Below, in pieces: positions 1-5,905 of a stretch of 23,885 nt of DNA. The notes under the pieces were generated by a model, which was not told the DNA's origin, did not search any database, and was given only the letters and a program-made list of their open reading frames with translations. The DNA is from a virus: positions 1 to 23,885 of the IMG/VR virus record IMGVR_UViG_3300021138_000169. The stretch is one strand, 5' to 3'. Within the stretch, counting starts at the first letter, position 1, and every line of letters starts with the position of its first letter. The position numbers and the translations under genes are program-made.

Positions 1-132
1 GTTCCAAAGTATTTTATTGACCAACACGGCATTTCAGCAGACGCGATTAACGAAGCGTATTTTGTTGGGCGACAAGCAGGGCGGTTGGATATGGCAAAAA
101 ATATTATGGGCGTGATTGGTGAGGGTGAGTGA
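1..132 (+). CDS. C-terminal end of a small unidentified protein (5' truncated)
   Basis: Frame 1 is open from the window edge for 43 codons to the TGA at 130-132. The visible residues include FIDQHGISADAINEAYFVG and a Met-rich helix, and end in GEGE. I do not recognise the protein. The reading is supported by its end: the stop overlaps the next start as TGATG, exactly as in the following genes, and its last codons (GAG GGT GAG TGA) match the C-terminal junction shared by the EIERLR genes downstream. It is therefore probably the preceding member of the same operon. No EIERLR motif is visible in the part present, so I cannot say whether it belongs to that family. Its start lies outside the window. 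Confidence 0.6.
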   Translation, partial: VPKYFIDQHGISADAINEAYFVGRQAGRLDMAKNIMGVIGEGE

Positions 133-449
133 TGGATATCCTTGAACGGTTGCGTAATTTAAGCTGGCAAATTGAATTGGCAAAAGTACAAGCGGACAGA
201 CGTGAAGCCGCCGACGAGATTGAACGGCTGCGGGAAGATAAAGAAATGTGGGCGGACGCCACGGGGAAGGCCGCTAATGAAATTGAACGGCTGCGTAGCC
301 TCCTTAAAAATCCAACAGAGAAAATGTTGAAAGCCGGTCGTGCTGCTAACAAGCTGGTGGCGGGTAATGCTTTGGGGATGGATTGCATAGCGCCGGATGC
401 TGCATGGCGAGTTATGGCTGATCTTGTTTTGGCGGGGAATGAAGAATGA
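132..449 (+). CDS. EIERLR-type small coiled-coil phage protein, copy 1
   Basis: A 105-residue protein starting MDILERLRNL. It carries two EIERLR motifs, near residues 31-36 (AADEIERLRED) and 52-57 (AANEIERLRS). The N-terminal half is charged and predicted helical, so probably a coiled coil. The C-terminal third is more hydrophobic (GNALGMDCIAPDAAWRV). I take the ATG at 132, which overlaps the preceding TGA; a GTG one codon earlier is also in frame. Proteins of this kind (MDIxxRLR at the N-terminus, AADEIERLR inside) are common but uncharacterised in alphaproteobacterial phages. It shares its start region and core motif with the genes at 606, 965 and 1189. The stop overlaps the next ATG. Function unknown. 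Confidence 0.8.
   Translation: MDILERLRNLSWQIELAKVQADRREAADEIERLREDKEMWADATGKAANEIERLRSLLKNPTEKMLKAGRAANKLVAGNALGMDCIAPDAAWRVMADLVLAGNEE
204..237 (+). repeat. 34-bp EIERLR core repeat, copy A
   Basis: This 34-bp stretch encodes EAADEIERLRE and is identical at the nucleotide level to 1258-1291. Shorter, slightly diverged copies are at 279-295, 687-704, 783-805 and 1040-1059. The identity beyond the protein level points to recent duplication or gene conversion. Confidence 0.85.
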
Positions 450-613
450 AAAACGCAATTTTAAGTTCGGCGCTAATAGCAGTCAGCTACTGGATCGCCA
501 ACGTAGCACCGACTGAAGGCCCACTCGCGGTATGGTCGTTTGTCGCTTCGTTTTGTTCGGGGATATGCGGGGGCTTTGTCGCTTTTATCGCGTGGGTGGA
601 GTGGAATGATTGA
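446..613 (+). CDS. small two-helix membrane protein in the EIERLR operon
   Basis: A 55-residue ORF, ATG at 446 to TGA at 611-613. The ATG overlaps the previous stop (ATGA), and its 3' end overlaps the start of the next gene by 8 bases. It is strongly hydrophobic, with two likely membrane segments: residues 4-20 (ILSSALIAVSYWIANVA) and about 27-51 (rich in W, F, C and G). A short Pro/Glu-containing turn (APTEGP) separates them. This is the topology of a small inner-membrane phage protein. I cannot assign a function: a superinfection-exclusion or holin-like role is possible but nothing in the sequence selects one. It differs completely from the coiled-coil proteins on either side, so it looks like an unrelated cassette captured in the array. 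Confidence 0.6.
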   Translation: MKNAILSSALIAVSYWIANVAPTEGPLAVWSFVASFCSGICGGFVAFIAWVEWND

Positions 614-965
614 TATCCTTAAACGGTTAGCACAATGGGCAGAAAACGATATGAAAGCAGAGGCCATCGCTCTGGAAGCTAAATACGAGATTGAACGATT
701 GCGGAAACAAAACCAAACCATGGCGTTAGATCACCTCGCGTCCGAAAGTGAATGGTGGTATTTGTATGGCGATAAAGTCAAAGAAATTGAACGGCTGCGG
801 GAAGCGTTGCGTTCACTTATTGCGGCTTGTGACTCCGGTAAACATGTTCCAATTTTCGGCGTATCAGGCATAACACATGAAGCAATGTTAAAAAACGGGG
901 TAATAAACCGCGTCCCCGCATGGCCTGTTGAAGAAGCCCGTGCCGCATTGAAGGAGGGTGAGTGA
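606..965 (+). CDS. EIERLR-type small coiled-coil phage protein, copy 2
   Basis: A 119-residue protein starting MIDILKRLAQWAEN. EIERLR motifs lie near residues 28-33 (KYEIERLRKQ) and 61-66 (VKEIERLREA), and it ends ARAALKEGE. The frame stays open upstream to 540, but the ATG at 606 is preferred because it matches the MDIxKRLR start of its paralogs. Between the second motif and the C-terminus lies a non-helical segment (IFGVSGITHEAMLKNG) absent from the other copies. The stop overlaps the next start as TGATG. Family function is unknown; a coiled-coil scaffold or host-factor binder is only a guess. Confidence 0.8.
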   Translation: MIDILKRLAQWAENDMKAEAIALEAKYEIERLRKQNQTMALDHLASESEWWYLYGDKVKEIERLREALRSLIAACDSGKHVPIFGVSGITHEAMLKNGVINRVPAWPVEEARAALKEGE

Positions 966-979
966 TGGATATTGTTAAA
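939..979 (+). repeat. 41-bp gene-junction repeat, copy 1
   Basis: It spans the 3' end of the gene at 606 (RAALKEGE), the TGATG overlap and the start of the gene at 965 (MDIVK). It matches 1163-1203 at 39 of 41 positions. Duplicated gene junctions like this are natural sites for homologous recombination that would add or drop whole genes. Confidence 0.8.
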
Positions 980-1189
980 CGGTTGCGCCATGAAGATTGT
1001 TGTGATGCTGTGTATTGCAATTGTGATGAATCTGCTGATGAAATTGAACGGTTGCGGGGAATTTGTAAGGAACTCTTACAACATGCGGAATACCTGCTTT
1101 CTGAAACAGAAAAGGCAAAAGAAAAAGATGTCATTTTGTTGCAGAAACGCATTCTCCGCGCCCGTGCCGCACTGAAGGATGGTGAGTGA
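965..1189 (+). CDS. EIERLR-type small coiled-coil phage protein, copy 3
   Basis: A 74-residue protein, the shortest complete copy. It starts MDIVKRLRHEDCCDAVYCNC and has one EIERLR motif near residues 26-31 (SADEIERLRG), followed by a helical stretch and the shared end RARAALKDGE. Unlike its paralogs it has four cysteines within residues 12-20 (CCDAVYCNC), which could bind a metal, although no known zinc motif is met. The ATG at 965 overlaps the previous TGA; a GTG one codon upstream is the alternative. Start, core and end are each shared with neighbours while the parts between differ, as expected of a mosaic family. Function unknown. Confidence 0.8.
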   Translation: MDIVKRLRHEDCCDAVYCNCDESADEIERLRGICKELLQHAEYLLSETEKAKEKDVILLQKRILRARAALKDGE

Positions 1190-1203
1190 TGGATATTGTT
1201 AAA
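1163..1203 (+). repeat. 41-bp gene-junction repeat, copy 2
   Basis: Second copy of the repeat at 939-979. Within it, 1166-1191 is identical over 26 bp to 1591-1616, the junction between the last coiled-coil gene and the gcrA-like gene. Confidence 0.8.
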
Positions 1204-1614
1204 TATCTGCGTGAATACGCCGGTGAATTAACAGGCTATGCGCCCGATCTTATGGTTGAAGCCGCCGACGAGATTGAACGGCTGCGGGAAGCCCACGATG
1301 ATATGATTCGTCGTGGGCGGTCACAGGCATTGCAAGACATTGCCAACGAAGGCCAGTTGTGCGATCTGCTTGATGCTAAAGACAAAGTGATTGATCGATT
1401 ACAGAATGCTTTGGATCAAGTTCTTGATGACATGGGAGCGGAAGGATATTCTGTTTGCGGCGCTACAAAGGCTCAAGCGAGATATGCGCTTGGTTACAAA
1501 GTTGACCCTGATTTTGACCCTTACCCGCTTGATCGCGCTATTTCAGTTTTGGTTGAGGTTGGTGAGTTTGGCACAAAAGAAGAAGCCTATGCCGCACTGA
1601 AGGATGGTGAGTGA
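1189..1614 (+). CDS. EIERLR-type small coiled-coil phage protein, copy 4
   Basis: A 141-residue protein and the longest copy. It starts MDIVKYLREYAG, has AADEIERLREA near residues 26-36, and a second helical stretch (DAKDKVIDRLQNALDQVLDD) where IDRL replaces IERL. A unique C-terminal module follows, containing GYKVDPDFDPYPLDRAISVL, before the shared end AYAALKDGE. The 34 bp coding for the core motif are identical to copy 1 at 204-237, while its flanks are unrelated, which argues for segmental exchange. The ATG at 1189 overlaps the preceding TGA, and its own TGA overlaps the gcrA-like start. Function unknown. Confidence 0.8.
   Translation: MDIVKYLREYAGELTGYAPDLMVEAADEIERLREAHDDMIRRGRSQALQDIANEGQLCDLLDAKDKVIDRLQNALDQVLDDMGAEGYSVCGATKAQARYALGYKVDPDFDPYPLDRAISVLVEVGEFGTKEEAYAALKDGE
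1258..1291 (+). repeat. 34-bp EIERLR core repeat, copy B
   Basis: Identical to 204-237. The two copies lie about 1 kb apart in different members of the array. Confidence 0.85.
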
Positions 1615-2156
1615 TGACAATTTACTGGTCGAATGACGAAAGAGAGATCGTGTTGGATATGTGGCAGAAAGGGAAAACTGCCTCTGTCATAGCTGAAACG
1701 TTAGGCCAAGGTCGAACACGAAACAGTGTGCTTGGTTATCTTTTCAGGCTTCGCAAGGATCATCCTGAACTGGAAAAGAAAACTTCCCGATCTACAGAGC
1801 GTAAACCTGCGAAAGCCAAAACCTCAAAAGTAAAACGGCCTAAAATGGTCAAGGTTGTTAGAGAGCCTTTGCCAATGGTTAACGCTTACACGCCAATAGT
1901 TGAGGAAGATGCACCAGAAGGAGGCATCCCGTATTTTGAAACGAAACGCTTCCTTCACTGCTCATATATCCTGAATACGTCTCGCGATGCTCACAAAATC
2001 AAATGCTGTGGTGGCAAGCCATTCAAAAATTCGTCATGGTGTCACAAGCATTACCACGAAGTTTTTATAGAACGTACTTCCCACGGAAAACAGGCCGACC
2101 ATTTACCGACTGGCAAAGCTCCGGTGGCATCAGTATTCCTTCTTCGTCAAATGTGA
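1614..2156 (+). CDS. gcrA: GcrA-like cell-cycle transcription regulator
   Basis: A 180-residue protein. Residues 1-48 (YWSNDEREIVLDMWQKGKTA, then IAETLG, TRNSVLGYLFRL) match the GcrA N-terminal HTH. A Lys-rich linker follows (55-82). Residues 114-148 hold a Cys/His cluster (C116, C131, C132, C143, then HKHYH) like the GcrA C-terminal module. In Caulobacter, GcrA binds the housekeeping sigma factor and acts on promoters with methylated GANTC sites. A phage copy would be expected to steer host transcription or cell-cycle state; that is inference. It is last in the plus-strand operon, with the start overlapping the previous stop. Its last 30 codons run antisense into the metallophosphoesterase gene, beyond the conserved domain. 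Confidence 0.8.
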   Translation: MTIYWSNDEREIVLDMWQKGKTASVIAETLGQGRTRNSVLGYLFRLRKDHPELEKKTSRSTERKPAKAKTSKVKRPKMVKVVREPLPMVNAYTPIVEEDAPEGGIPYFETKRFLHCSYILNTSRDAHKIKCCGGKPFKNSSWCHKHYHEVFIERTSHGKQADHLPTGKAPVASVFLLRQM

Positions 2157-3015
2157 GAACGGCAAAACCTGTGTGGGCGCGCGATGGTGCGCCTTCATGG
2201 TACTGGAAGCACTTATGATCTGGATCGCCAAGCATGCCTGTTTCTACGCCCCAGTGCGTCCCCTTGCGGTTTCTGATAGCCGTCACCTGCTGGGCGTGGG
2301 TATGATTGGTCACTGTGGTGATCGCCGCGTTTAGAGCGTTGTTATACGCCGCATGAATACCGCCCCTAAACCGATGCCGCACTTCGACGCTTTCGTTTAT
2401 CGTATAGGCGTAGCAAAATTCCCAAAATGGGAAACGATCCGACAGTCGGCCAATGTAATCATCCAATTCATTAGCTTGATTCGCTAGATAATTATCGACT
2501 CGGATGTCATGGTTTCCGATGGTGAAGATGCGTCTTTTGGCTGCGGGTAATAGCGACATCCATTCCATTGCAGCTTCGATTTCAGCCGACACTTTGGGTG
2601 CAGCAGACTTAAGAGTCGCGCCATGTCGAGATACTCTCGCCCCGTCAATGATGTCGCCATTTAGAATAATTGTGTCGGGTTTAAGCATCTTTGCCGTTTT
2701 GACAAAAGCTTTCATCATTACACTGTTAGTATTTGGCCAGATGTGGGCATCTCCGCCAATTAAAACGCAATCTTCTTTAACTTCACCAGTAAGCATTTGT
2801 GGGTAAAGCCATTGCTGTACTTCGACGTTAATCTTTCCGCTTTCATAATCATTAATAATTTCGGGATAATTTTTTCTTGCCGTGTTTAGCCTACTTTGCA
2901 ATGTCGATGTTGGTATTTTCAGAATCATGGATGCTGCTACCAAACTCTTATTGGCGCGGTAAAAAGCTCTCACACAATCAGTCAGCAATTCTTTTGATAT
3001 TGGGGCAGGTGGCAT
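2065..3015 (-). CDS. calcineurin-like metallophosphoesterase with N-terminal HTH
   Basis: A 316-residue protein. The ATG at 3015 is preceded by a good ribosome binding site (AAGGAG). Residues about 19-47 (YRANKSLVAASMILKIPTST) look like a helix-turn-helix. The catalytic domain shows the family motifs in order: D89/H91 (GGDAH), GDIID at 120-124, GNHD at 167-170, H221 and NHTH at 237-240. The family hydrolyses phosphomonoesters or diesters with two metal ions; in a phage, a nucleic-acid or nucleotide substrate is likely but unproven. It is the last gene of the minus-strand replication group, separated from primase by a plus-strand HTH gene. Its 3' 92 bases overlap the gcrA-like gene antisense. 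Confidence 0.8.
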   Translation of the reverse strand: MPPAPISKELLTDCVRAFYRANKSLVAASMILKIPTSTLQSRLNTARKNYPEIINDYESGKINVEVQQWLYPQMLTGEVKEDCVLIGGDAHIWPNTNSVMMKAFVKTAKMLKPDTIILNGDIIDGARVSRHGATLKSAAPKVSAEIEAAMEWMSLLPAAKRRIFTIGNHDIRVDNYLANQANELDDYIGRLSDRFPFWEFCYAYTINESVEVRHRFRGGIHAAYNNALNAAITTVTNHTHAQQVTAIRNRKGTHWGVETGMLGDPDHKCFQYHEGAPSRAHTGFAVLTFDEEGILMPPELCQSVNGRPVFRGKYVL

Positions 3016-3041
3016 AAACAACTCCTTTTGACTTTCGGCAC

Positions 3042-3069
3042 AAAATACATAAAAACCAATTTATTGCAA
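3042..3069 (-). promoter_or_regulatory. possible sigma-70 promoter for the metallophosphoesterase gene
   Basis: On the minus strand TTGCAA (3069-3064) and TATTTT (3047-3042) are 16 bases apart, which puts transcription start about 20 bases before the ATG at 3015. The region is AT-rich throughout, so a chance match is quite possible. Confidence 0.3.
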
Positions 3070-3096
3070 CCACGTCACAAAAATAGGTTTACTGAC

Positions 3097-3330
3097 ATGA
3101 CCGCAGAGGAATTTACGGCTTTTGTTACTTACGTCAAAGAGGAGTTCGGGGCGTGGGAATATCAACTTGCAAAGGCAATGGGCGTCCATAGAACGTCCAT
3201 TGCAAAGTGGCAAAAGACTGGATCGCCAGCTTACATTGATCTGGCGGCGGCGGCTGTTATCGCTGGGTTAGACCCTTGGCGTCCATCAGTCGAACATCTG
3301 CCCAATCCGAGTTTACGAGTTCAGGGATAG
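3097..3330 (+). CDS. small Cro/CI-like HTH DNA-binding protein
   Basis: A 77-residue protein starting MTAEEFTAFVTYV. Residues 22-42 (YQLAKAMGVHRTSIAKWQKTG) form a clear helix-turn-helix of the Cro/phage repressor type, and a helix (DLAAAAVIAGLDPW) follows. The ATG at 3097 is chosen because the homology-like part begins there; the frame stays open upstream to a TTG at 3028 but has no ribosome site there. It is the only plus-strand gene inside the minus-strand replication block. Its last 25 codons lie antisense over the end of the primase gene, past the recognisable domain. Likely a transcription regulator of the phage; the target is unknown. Confidence 0.65.
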   Translation: MTAEEFTAFVTYVKEEFGAWEYQLAKAMGVHRTSIAKWQKTGSPAYIDLAAAAVIAGLDPWRPSVEHLPNPSLRVQG

Positions 3331-4216
3331 CCACCTCGACCTCCAGCTTGTCCTGCACGACTAACCGCTGGGCGAGGGTGTAAGCTGCCTTATGCCCCGT
3401 AAACGACGAATCGTTATCGCCAAAGATCGTCACCTTTCTGACCGTGTGTGGCGGTTTCCATTTGGCTAGATTCTGGGCGTTAATAGCTGACCAGACGGGT
3501 ATGCGGTTCATTGCAGATGCCGCAATTGCCGTTTCAATGCCCTCCGCAATCCCCATGTGGAAATCGGATGGGCTGAGCCTGATGGCGCATCCGTCTGGAA
3601 TTTGCCCTGCCCCGACACGCTTGGCTGGGTTGACCTTCGCCTTGTGGCCGTCATTCGTCAGATAGGTGATGTGGACGTTGTGAGCCAAATTATCATGGCC
3701 AACAACCTGAGCCACCATTGCCGGAAAACTCTTCTTCGCCTCTGGATGCCAAAGCAGGTTATCGCCCCGATATTCTCTGATCGATTTAGAGAGCCATACA
3801 AGCCCAAGACGCTCCTTCATGTAGGTTGCTACCGGACCGTCCCTTGAAGGCGGCTGTGCTGCCTCCCAAATTGATTTAACGATGCTTCTCTGGCGCAACC
3901 TATCTGTCTGGTCTGTCCCGATGGAAAGTTTCTTGCCAGTGATGCTGCTGATCGTGTTGCAGATCGTCGCAAAGCTTTTTCCGGTCGTCAGTTGAGCCAG
4001 TCGGAAACCATCACCCGCACCACACGAGTTGCAGATGAACGTTCCTCGCCCCTCTTTGTCGTCCCAACGAAAGCGATCCTTTCCGCCGCAGATCGGGCAA
4101 GAGCCATGCTTGTTGACCAAAAAACGGGAATCGACCCCAAGCTGGGGCAGGATTTCAAGCCACTGCCCGCGAGCCAAATCTTCAGGCCGCGCGAATATTT
4201 TGGTTGGATTTTGCAT
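3257..4216 (-). CDS. DNA primase: zinc ribbon plus TOPRIM, no helicase domain
   Basis: A 319-residue protein. The N-terminal zinc ribbon uses C40/C43 (CPICGGKDRF) and C62/C65 (CNSCGAGDG), as in the P4/T7 type of phage primase. The C-terminal TOPRIM part has GIAEGIETA (E225) and GDND (267-269), the acidic metal-binding residues for primer synthesis. Unlike P4 alpha or T7 gp4 there is no fused helicase; the separate SF2 helicase gene immediately upstream overlaps it by 35 bases and may work with it. The start at 4216 has a ribosome site (AAAGGA). It should make RNA primers at the phage fork. Confidence 0.85.
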   Translation of the reverse strand: MQNPTKIFARPEDLARGQWLEILPQLGVDSRFLVNKHGSCPICGGKDRFRWDDKEGRGTFICNSCGAGDGFRLAQLTTGKSFATICNTISSITGKKLSIGTDQTDRLRQRSIVKSIWEAAQPPSRDGPVATYMKERLGLVWLSKSIREYRGDNLLWHPEAKKSFPAMVAQVVGHDNLAHNVHITYLTNDGHKAKVNPAKRVGAGQIPDGCAIRLSPSDFHMGIAEGIETAIAASAMNRIPVWSAINAQNLAKWKPPHTVRKVTIFGDNDSSFTGHKAAYTLAQRLVVQDKLEVEVAIPELVNSDWADVRLMDAKGLTQR

Positions 4217-5684
4217 ATTTTTCCTTTGATTTTGCTTTTACGATGTTGCGGTGTTTGATCCAGCTTAGCGTTGCCGCCGATGGGGCGAGGGCAACACCCT
4301 TAAACGAGTTGGCAGGTCCAACGCCAAATTTATCCTTGTACGCCCAATAAGCCCACCCGTCTTTGAATCCACGAGTAATCGCGTAACCTCGCAATTCTGA
4401 ATAAAAGGTTTCCTTTTCCTTCGTGGTGTAAGCAGGTGTTTGGGTTTTTCCATCTCGTGAAAGCTCGCTGAGGACACCTGTAGCACTTTCAACCTTGCTA
4501 ACAGCCTCAGCCTTGAAACCACATGCAGGGCATTGCTGCGAACGCGGTGGTTTGACAAAAGCGCACGATGGGCAAGCTTTGGGAAGGGCGATCTTTTTTT
4601 CACGTTCTGCCGTTCCTTTTCCTTTTCCGTCATCAAGTTTGTCGTAGGCAATGTCCGTGACAAAGCCCAAACGCAATGTCGTATCGCTATGGTCAAGAAT
4701 CAAGCAATTTTCTTTGCCCTCGGCGGTACGAAGCCCACGCCCGATCATCTGCGTGTACAAAATTTCCGATTTGGTTGGTCTGGCAAGGATAATACACCGG
4801 ACATCCCAGTCAACGCCTGTGGTTAGTACTCCCACGTTGCAGACGATGCGCAAGTCACCATTGGCGAATTGCTTGGCGATTGACGCCCGTTCCAACATAT
4901 CGGTGTACGCATCCATGTAACCTGTTGGAACTCCGGCCTCCAGAAAAAGCGTCTGGATGTGCTTGGCATGCGCCCGATCTACCGCGAAGCAAATCGTCGG
5001 CCTGTTCTCGCCACGTTCGAGCCACGTCGAAATGATATCGGCAACCAACTGGGTCTTGTCCATTGCCTTGCCGAGTTGTTTCTTGTTGTAGTCACCCGCC
5101 ACCAAGGCCACGTTCGACAGGTCTGGGTGGGATGGGGCAAAGACCCTGAAGTCCGACAGATGGCCAAGGTCGATCAGATTTTGCGTTGTCGTGCCAATGA
5201 TCAAATCATCGTACAGGCGAGCCATGCCCTTCGCCCAAGGTGTCGCAGTCAATCCGACCACCGGAACATTTGCCCACTCTGGGCTATTGAACCAATCATC
5301 GTAAAATTTGAACATGACGTGGCACTCGTCCACAATCACCAGATCGGCTTGGGGAATCTTTCTCCTCGCCAGTGTTTGAACTGAACAGACTTGCACGGGT
5401 TGCATCGGGTCTGTGCGTTCATGCAGCGACTGGATGACGCCGATTTCCCAAATGTCGTGCCGTTCAAACTTTTCGACGGTCTGGTCAATCAGGCTGAGCG
5501 ATGGAACGCAGAACAGCACTCGCTTGTTTTTTTCCCGTGCCATTCGCACGATCTCTGCCGCCGCGATTGTTTTACCCGCCCCTGTGGGCATTTGCACGAC
5601 TGGTCTCTTGTGACCACTCGCCAGAGATTTTCGTAATTGGGTGATTGCGTCTGTTTGGTAGTCTCTTAGGATTGCCTTAGCCAT
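4182..5684 (-). CDS. superfamily 2 DEAD/DEAH-type helicase with C-terminal zinc ribbon
   Basis: A 500-residue protein. Motifs: DYQTDAI Q-like motif (8-14), Walker A MPTGAGKT (32-39), DECH (119-122), LTATPW (145-150), TGVDWD (289-294) and QMIGRGLRT (312-320). A four-cysteine zinc ribbon lies at C371/C374 and C385/C388, a layout like that of RadD-type helicases. About 110 residues of unassigned C-terminal domain follow. It should be an ATP-driven DNA helicase or remodeller. It heads the minus-strand group helicase-primase, downstream of the candidate origin gap. It may serve as replicative helicase or in fork repair; the SF2 type makes the second reading equally possible. Confidence 0.88.
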   Translation of the reverse strand: MAKAILRDYQTDAITQLRKSLASGHKRPVVQMPTGAGKTIAAAEIVRMAREKNKRVLFCVPSLSLIDQTVEKFERHDIWEIGVIQSLHERTDPMQPVQVCSVQTLARRKIPQADLVIVDECHVMFKFYDDWFNSPEWANVPVVGLTATPWAKGMARLYDDLIIGTTTQNLIDLGHLSDFRVFAPSHPDLSNVALVAGDYNKKQLGKAMDKTQLVADIISTWLERGENRPTICFAVDRAHAKHIQTLFLEAGVPTGYMDAYTDMLERASIAKQFANGDLRIVCNVGVLTTGVDWDVRCIILARPTKSEILYTQMIGRGLRTAEGKENCLILDHSDTTLRLGFVTDIAYDKLDDGKGKGTAEREKKIALPKACPSCAFVKPPRSQQCPACGFKAEAVSKVESATGVLSELSRDGKTQTPAYTTKEKETFYSELRGYAITRGFKDGWAYWAYKDKFGVGPANSFKGVALAPSAATLSWIKHRNIVKAKSKEKYAKSNQNIRAA

Positions 5685-5703
5685 ATCGCCTCGCGCATGT
5701 GTG

Positions 5704-5801
5704 TTATATATATATTATTATTACTATACTCTGGAAGATATACTCTGGAAGATATCCATTACATACACTGGCAAGGTTACTATAGCTAAGCACTGGAAGT
5801 C
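5704..5801. other. candidate replication origin: AT-rich tract plus CTGGAAG iterons
   Basis: The only gap over 200 bp in the window (5685-5905) lies between the DnaA-like gene and the helicase-primase pair. It has an AT tract (5704-5729), then CTGGAAG at 5731-5737, 5745-5751 and 5793-5799 and a variant CTGGCAAG at 5768-5775, all in one orientation. Next comes an alternating CG stretch (5804-5813). Iterons beside an AT-rich tract next to an initiator gene are a known origin layout. The assignment is inference. Confidence 0.4.
5725..5752. repeat. tandem 14-bp direct repeat (two copies)
   Basis: TATACTCTGGAAGA occurs twice without a gap at 5725-5738 and 5739-5752, followed by a further TAT. It contains the CTGGAAG core repeated elsewhere in this gap. 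Confidence 0.9.
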
Positions 5802-5813
5802 AACGCGCGCGCG

Positions 5814-5855
5814 AAAAAAAACCGCCTTGCGCGACGGGGATGACACGCAAGACGG
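5814..5855 (-). terminator. strong intrinsic terminator on the minus strand
   Basis: Read on the minus strand, CCGTCTTGCG (5855-5846) and CGCAAGGCGG (5831-5822) form a 10-bp stem with one G-T pair and a 14-base loop, directly followed by eight T (5821-5814). It lies 51 bases after the stop of the DnaA-like gene, so it should end the upstream 7118-5906 transcript and imply a separate promoter for helicase and primase. Confidence 0.8.
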
Positions 5856-5864
5856 CAAAGTCGG

Positions 5865-5897
5865 AAAAACAGCCGAGCCGGGTCATTCCGGCCAGCT
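5865..5897 (-). terminator. weaker intrinsic terminator just after the DnaA-like gene
   Basis: On the minus strand GCCGG (5892-5888) pairs with CCGGC (5881-5877), extended by AGC/GCT across an internal loop, and is followed by five T at 5869-5865. It would be the first of two terminators in series. The stem is short, so confidence is limited. Confidence 0.4.
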
Positions 5898-5905
5898 AGA
5901 AAAAT

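Noticed and set aside
104-1152. Several minus-strand open frames opposite the EIERLR genes
   Set aside because: They overlap one another and the plus-strand genes, lack ribosome sites, and are Arg/Ser/Ile-rich in the way mirror frames of the repeated motif would be.
204-1291. Regularly recurring short repeats suggestive of a CRISPR-like array
   Set aside because: Spacing is irregular and the repeats are in frame, coding for EIERLR in every copy. They are paralogous coding repeats.
2504-2806. Plus-strand open frame opposite the metallophosphoesterase
   Set aside because: The minus frame carries all catalytic motifs. The plus frame has no recognisable features or ribosome site.
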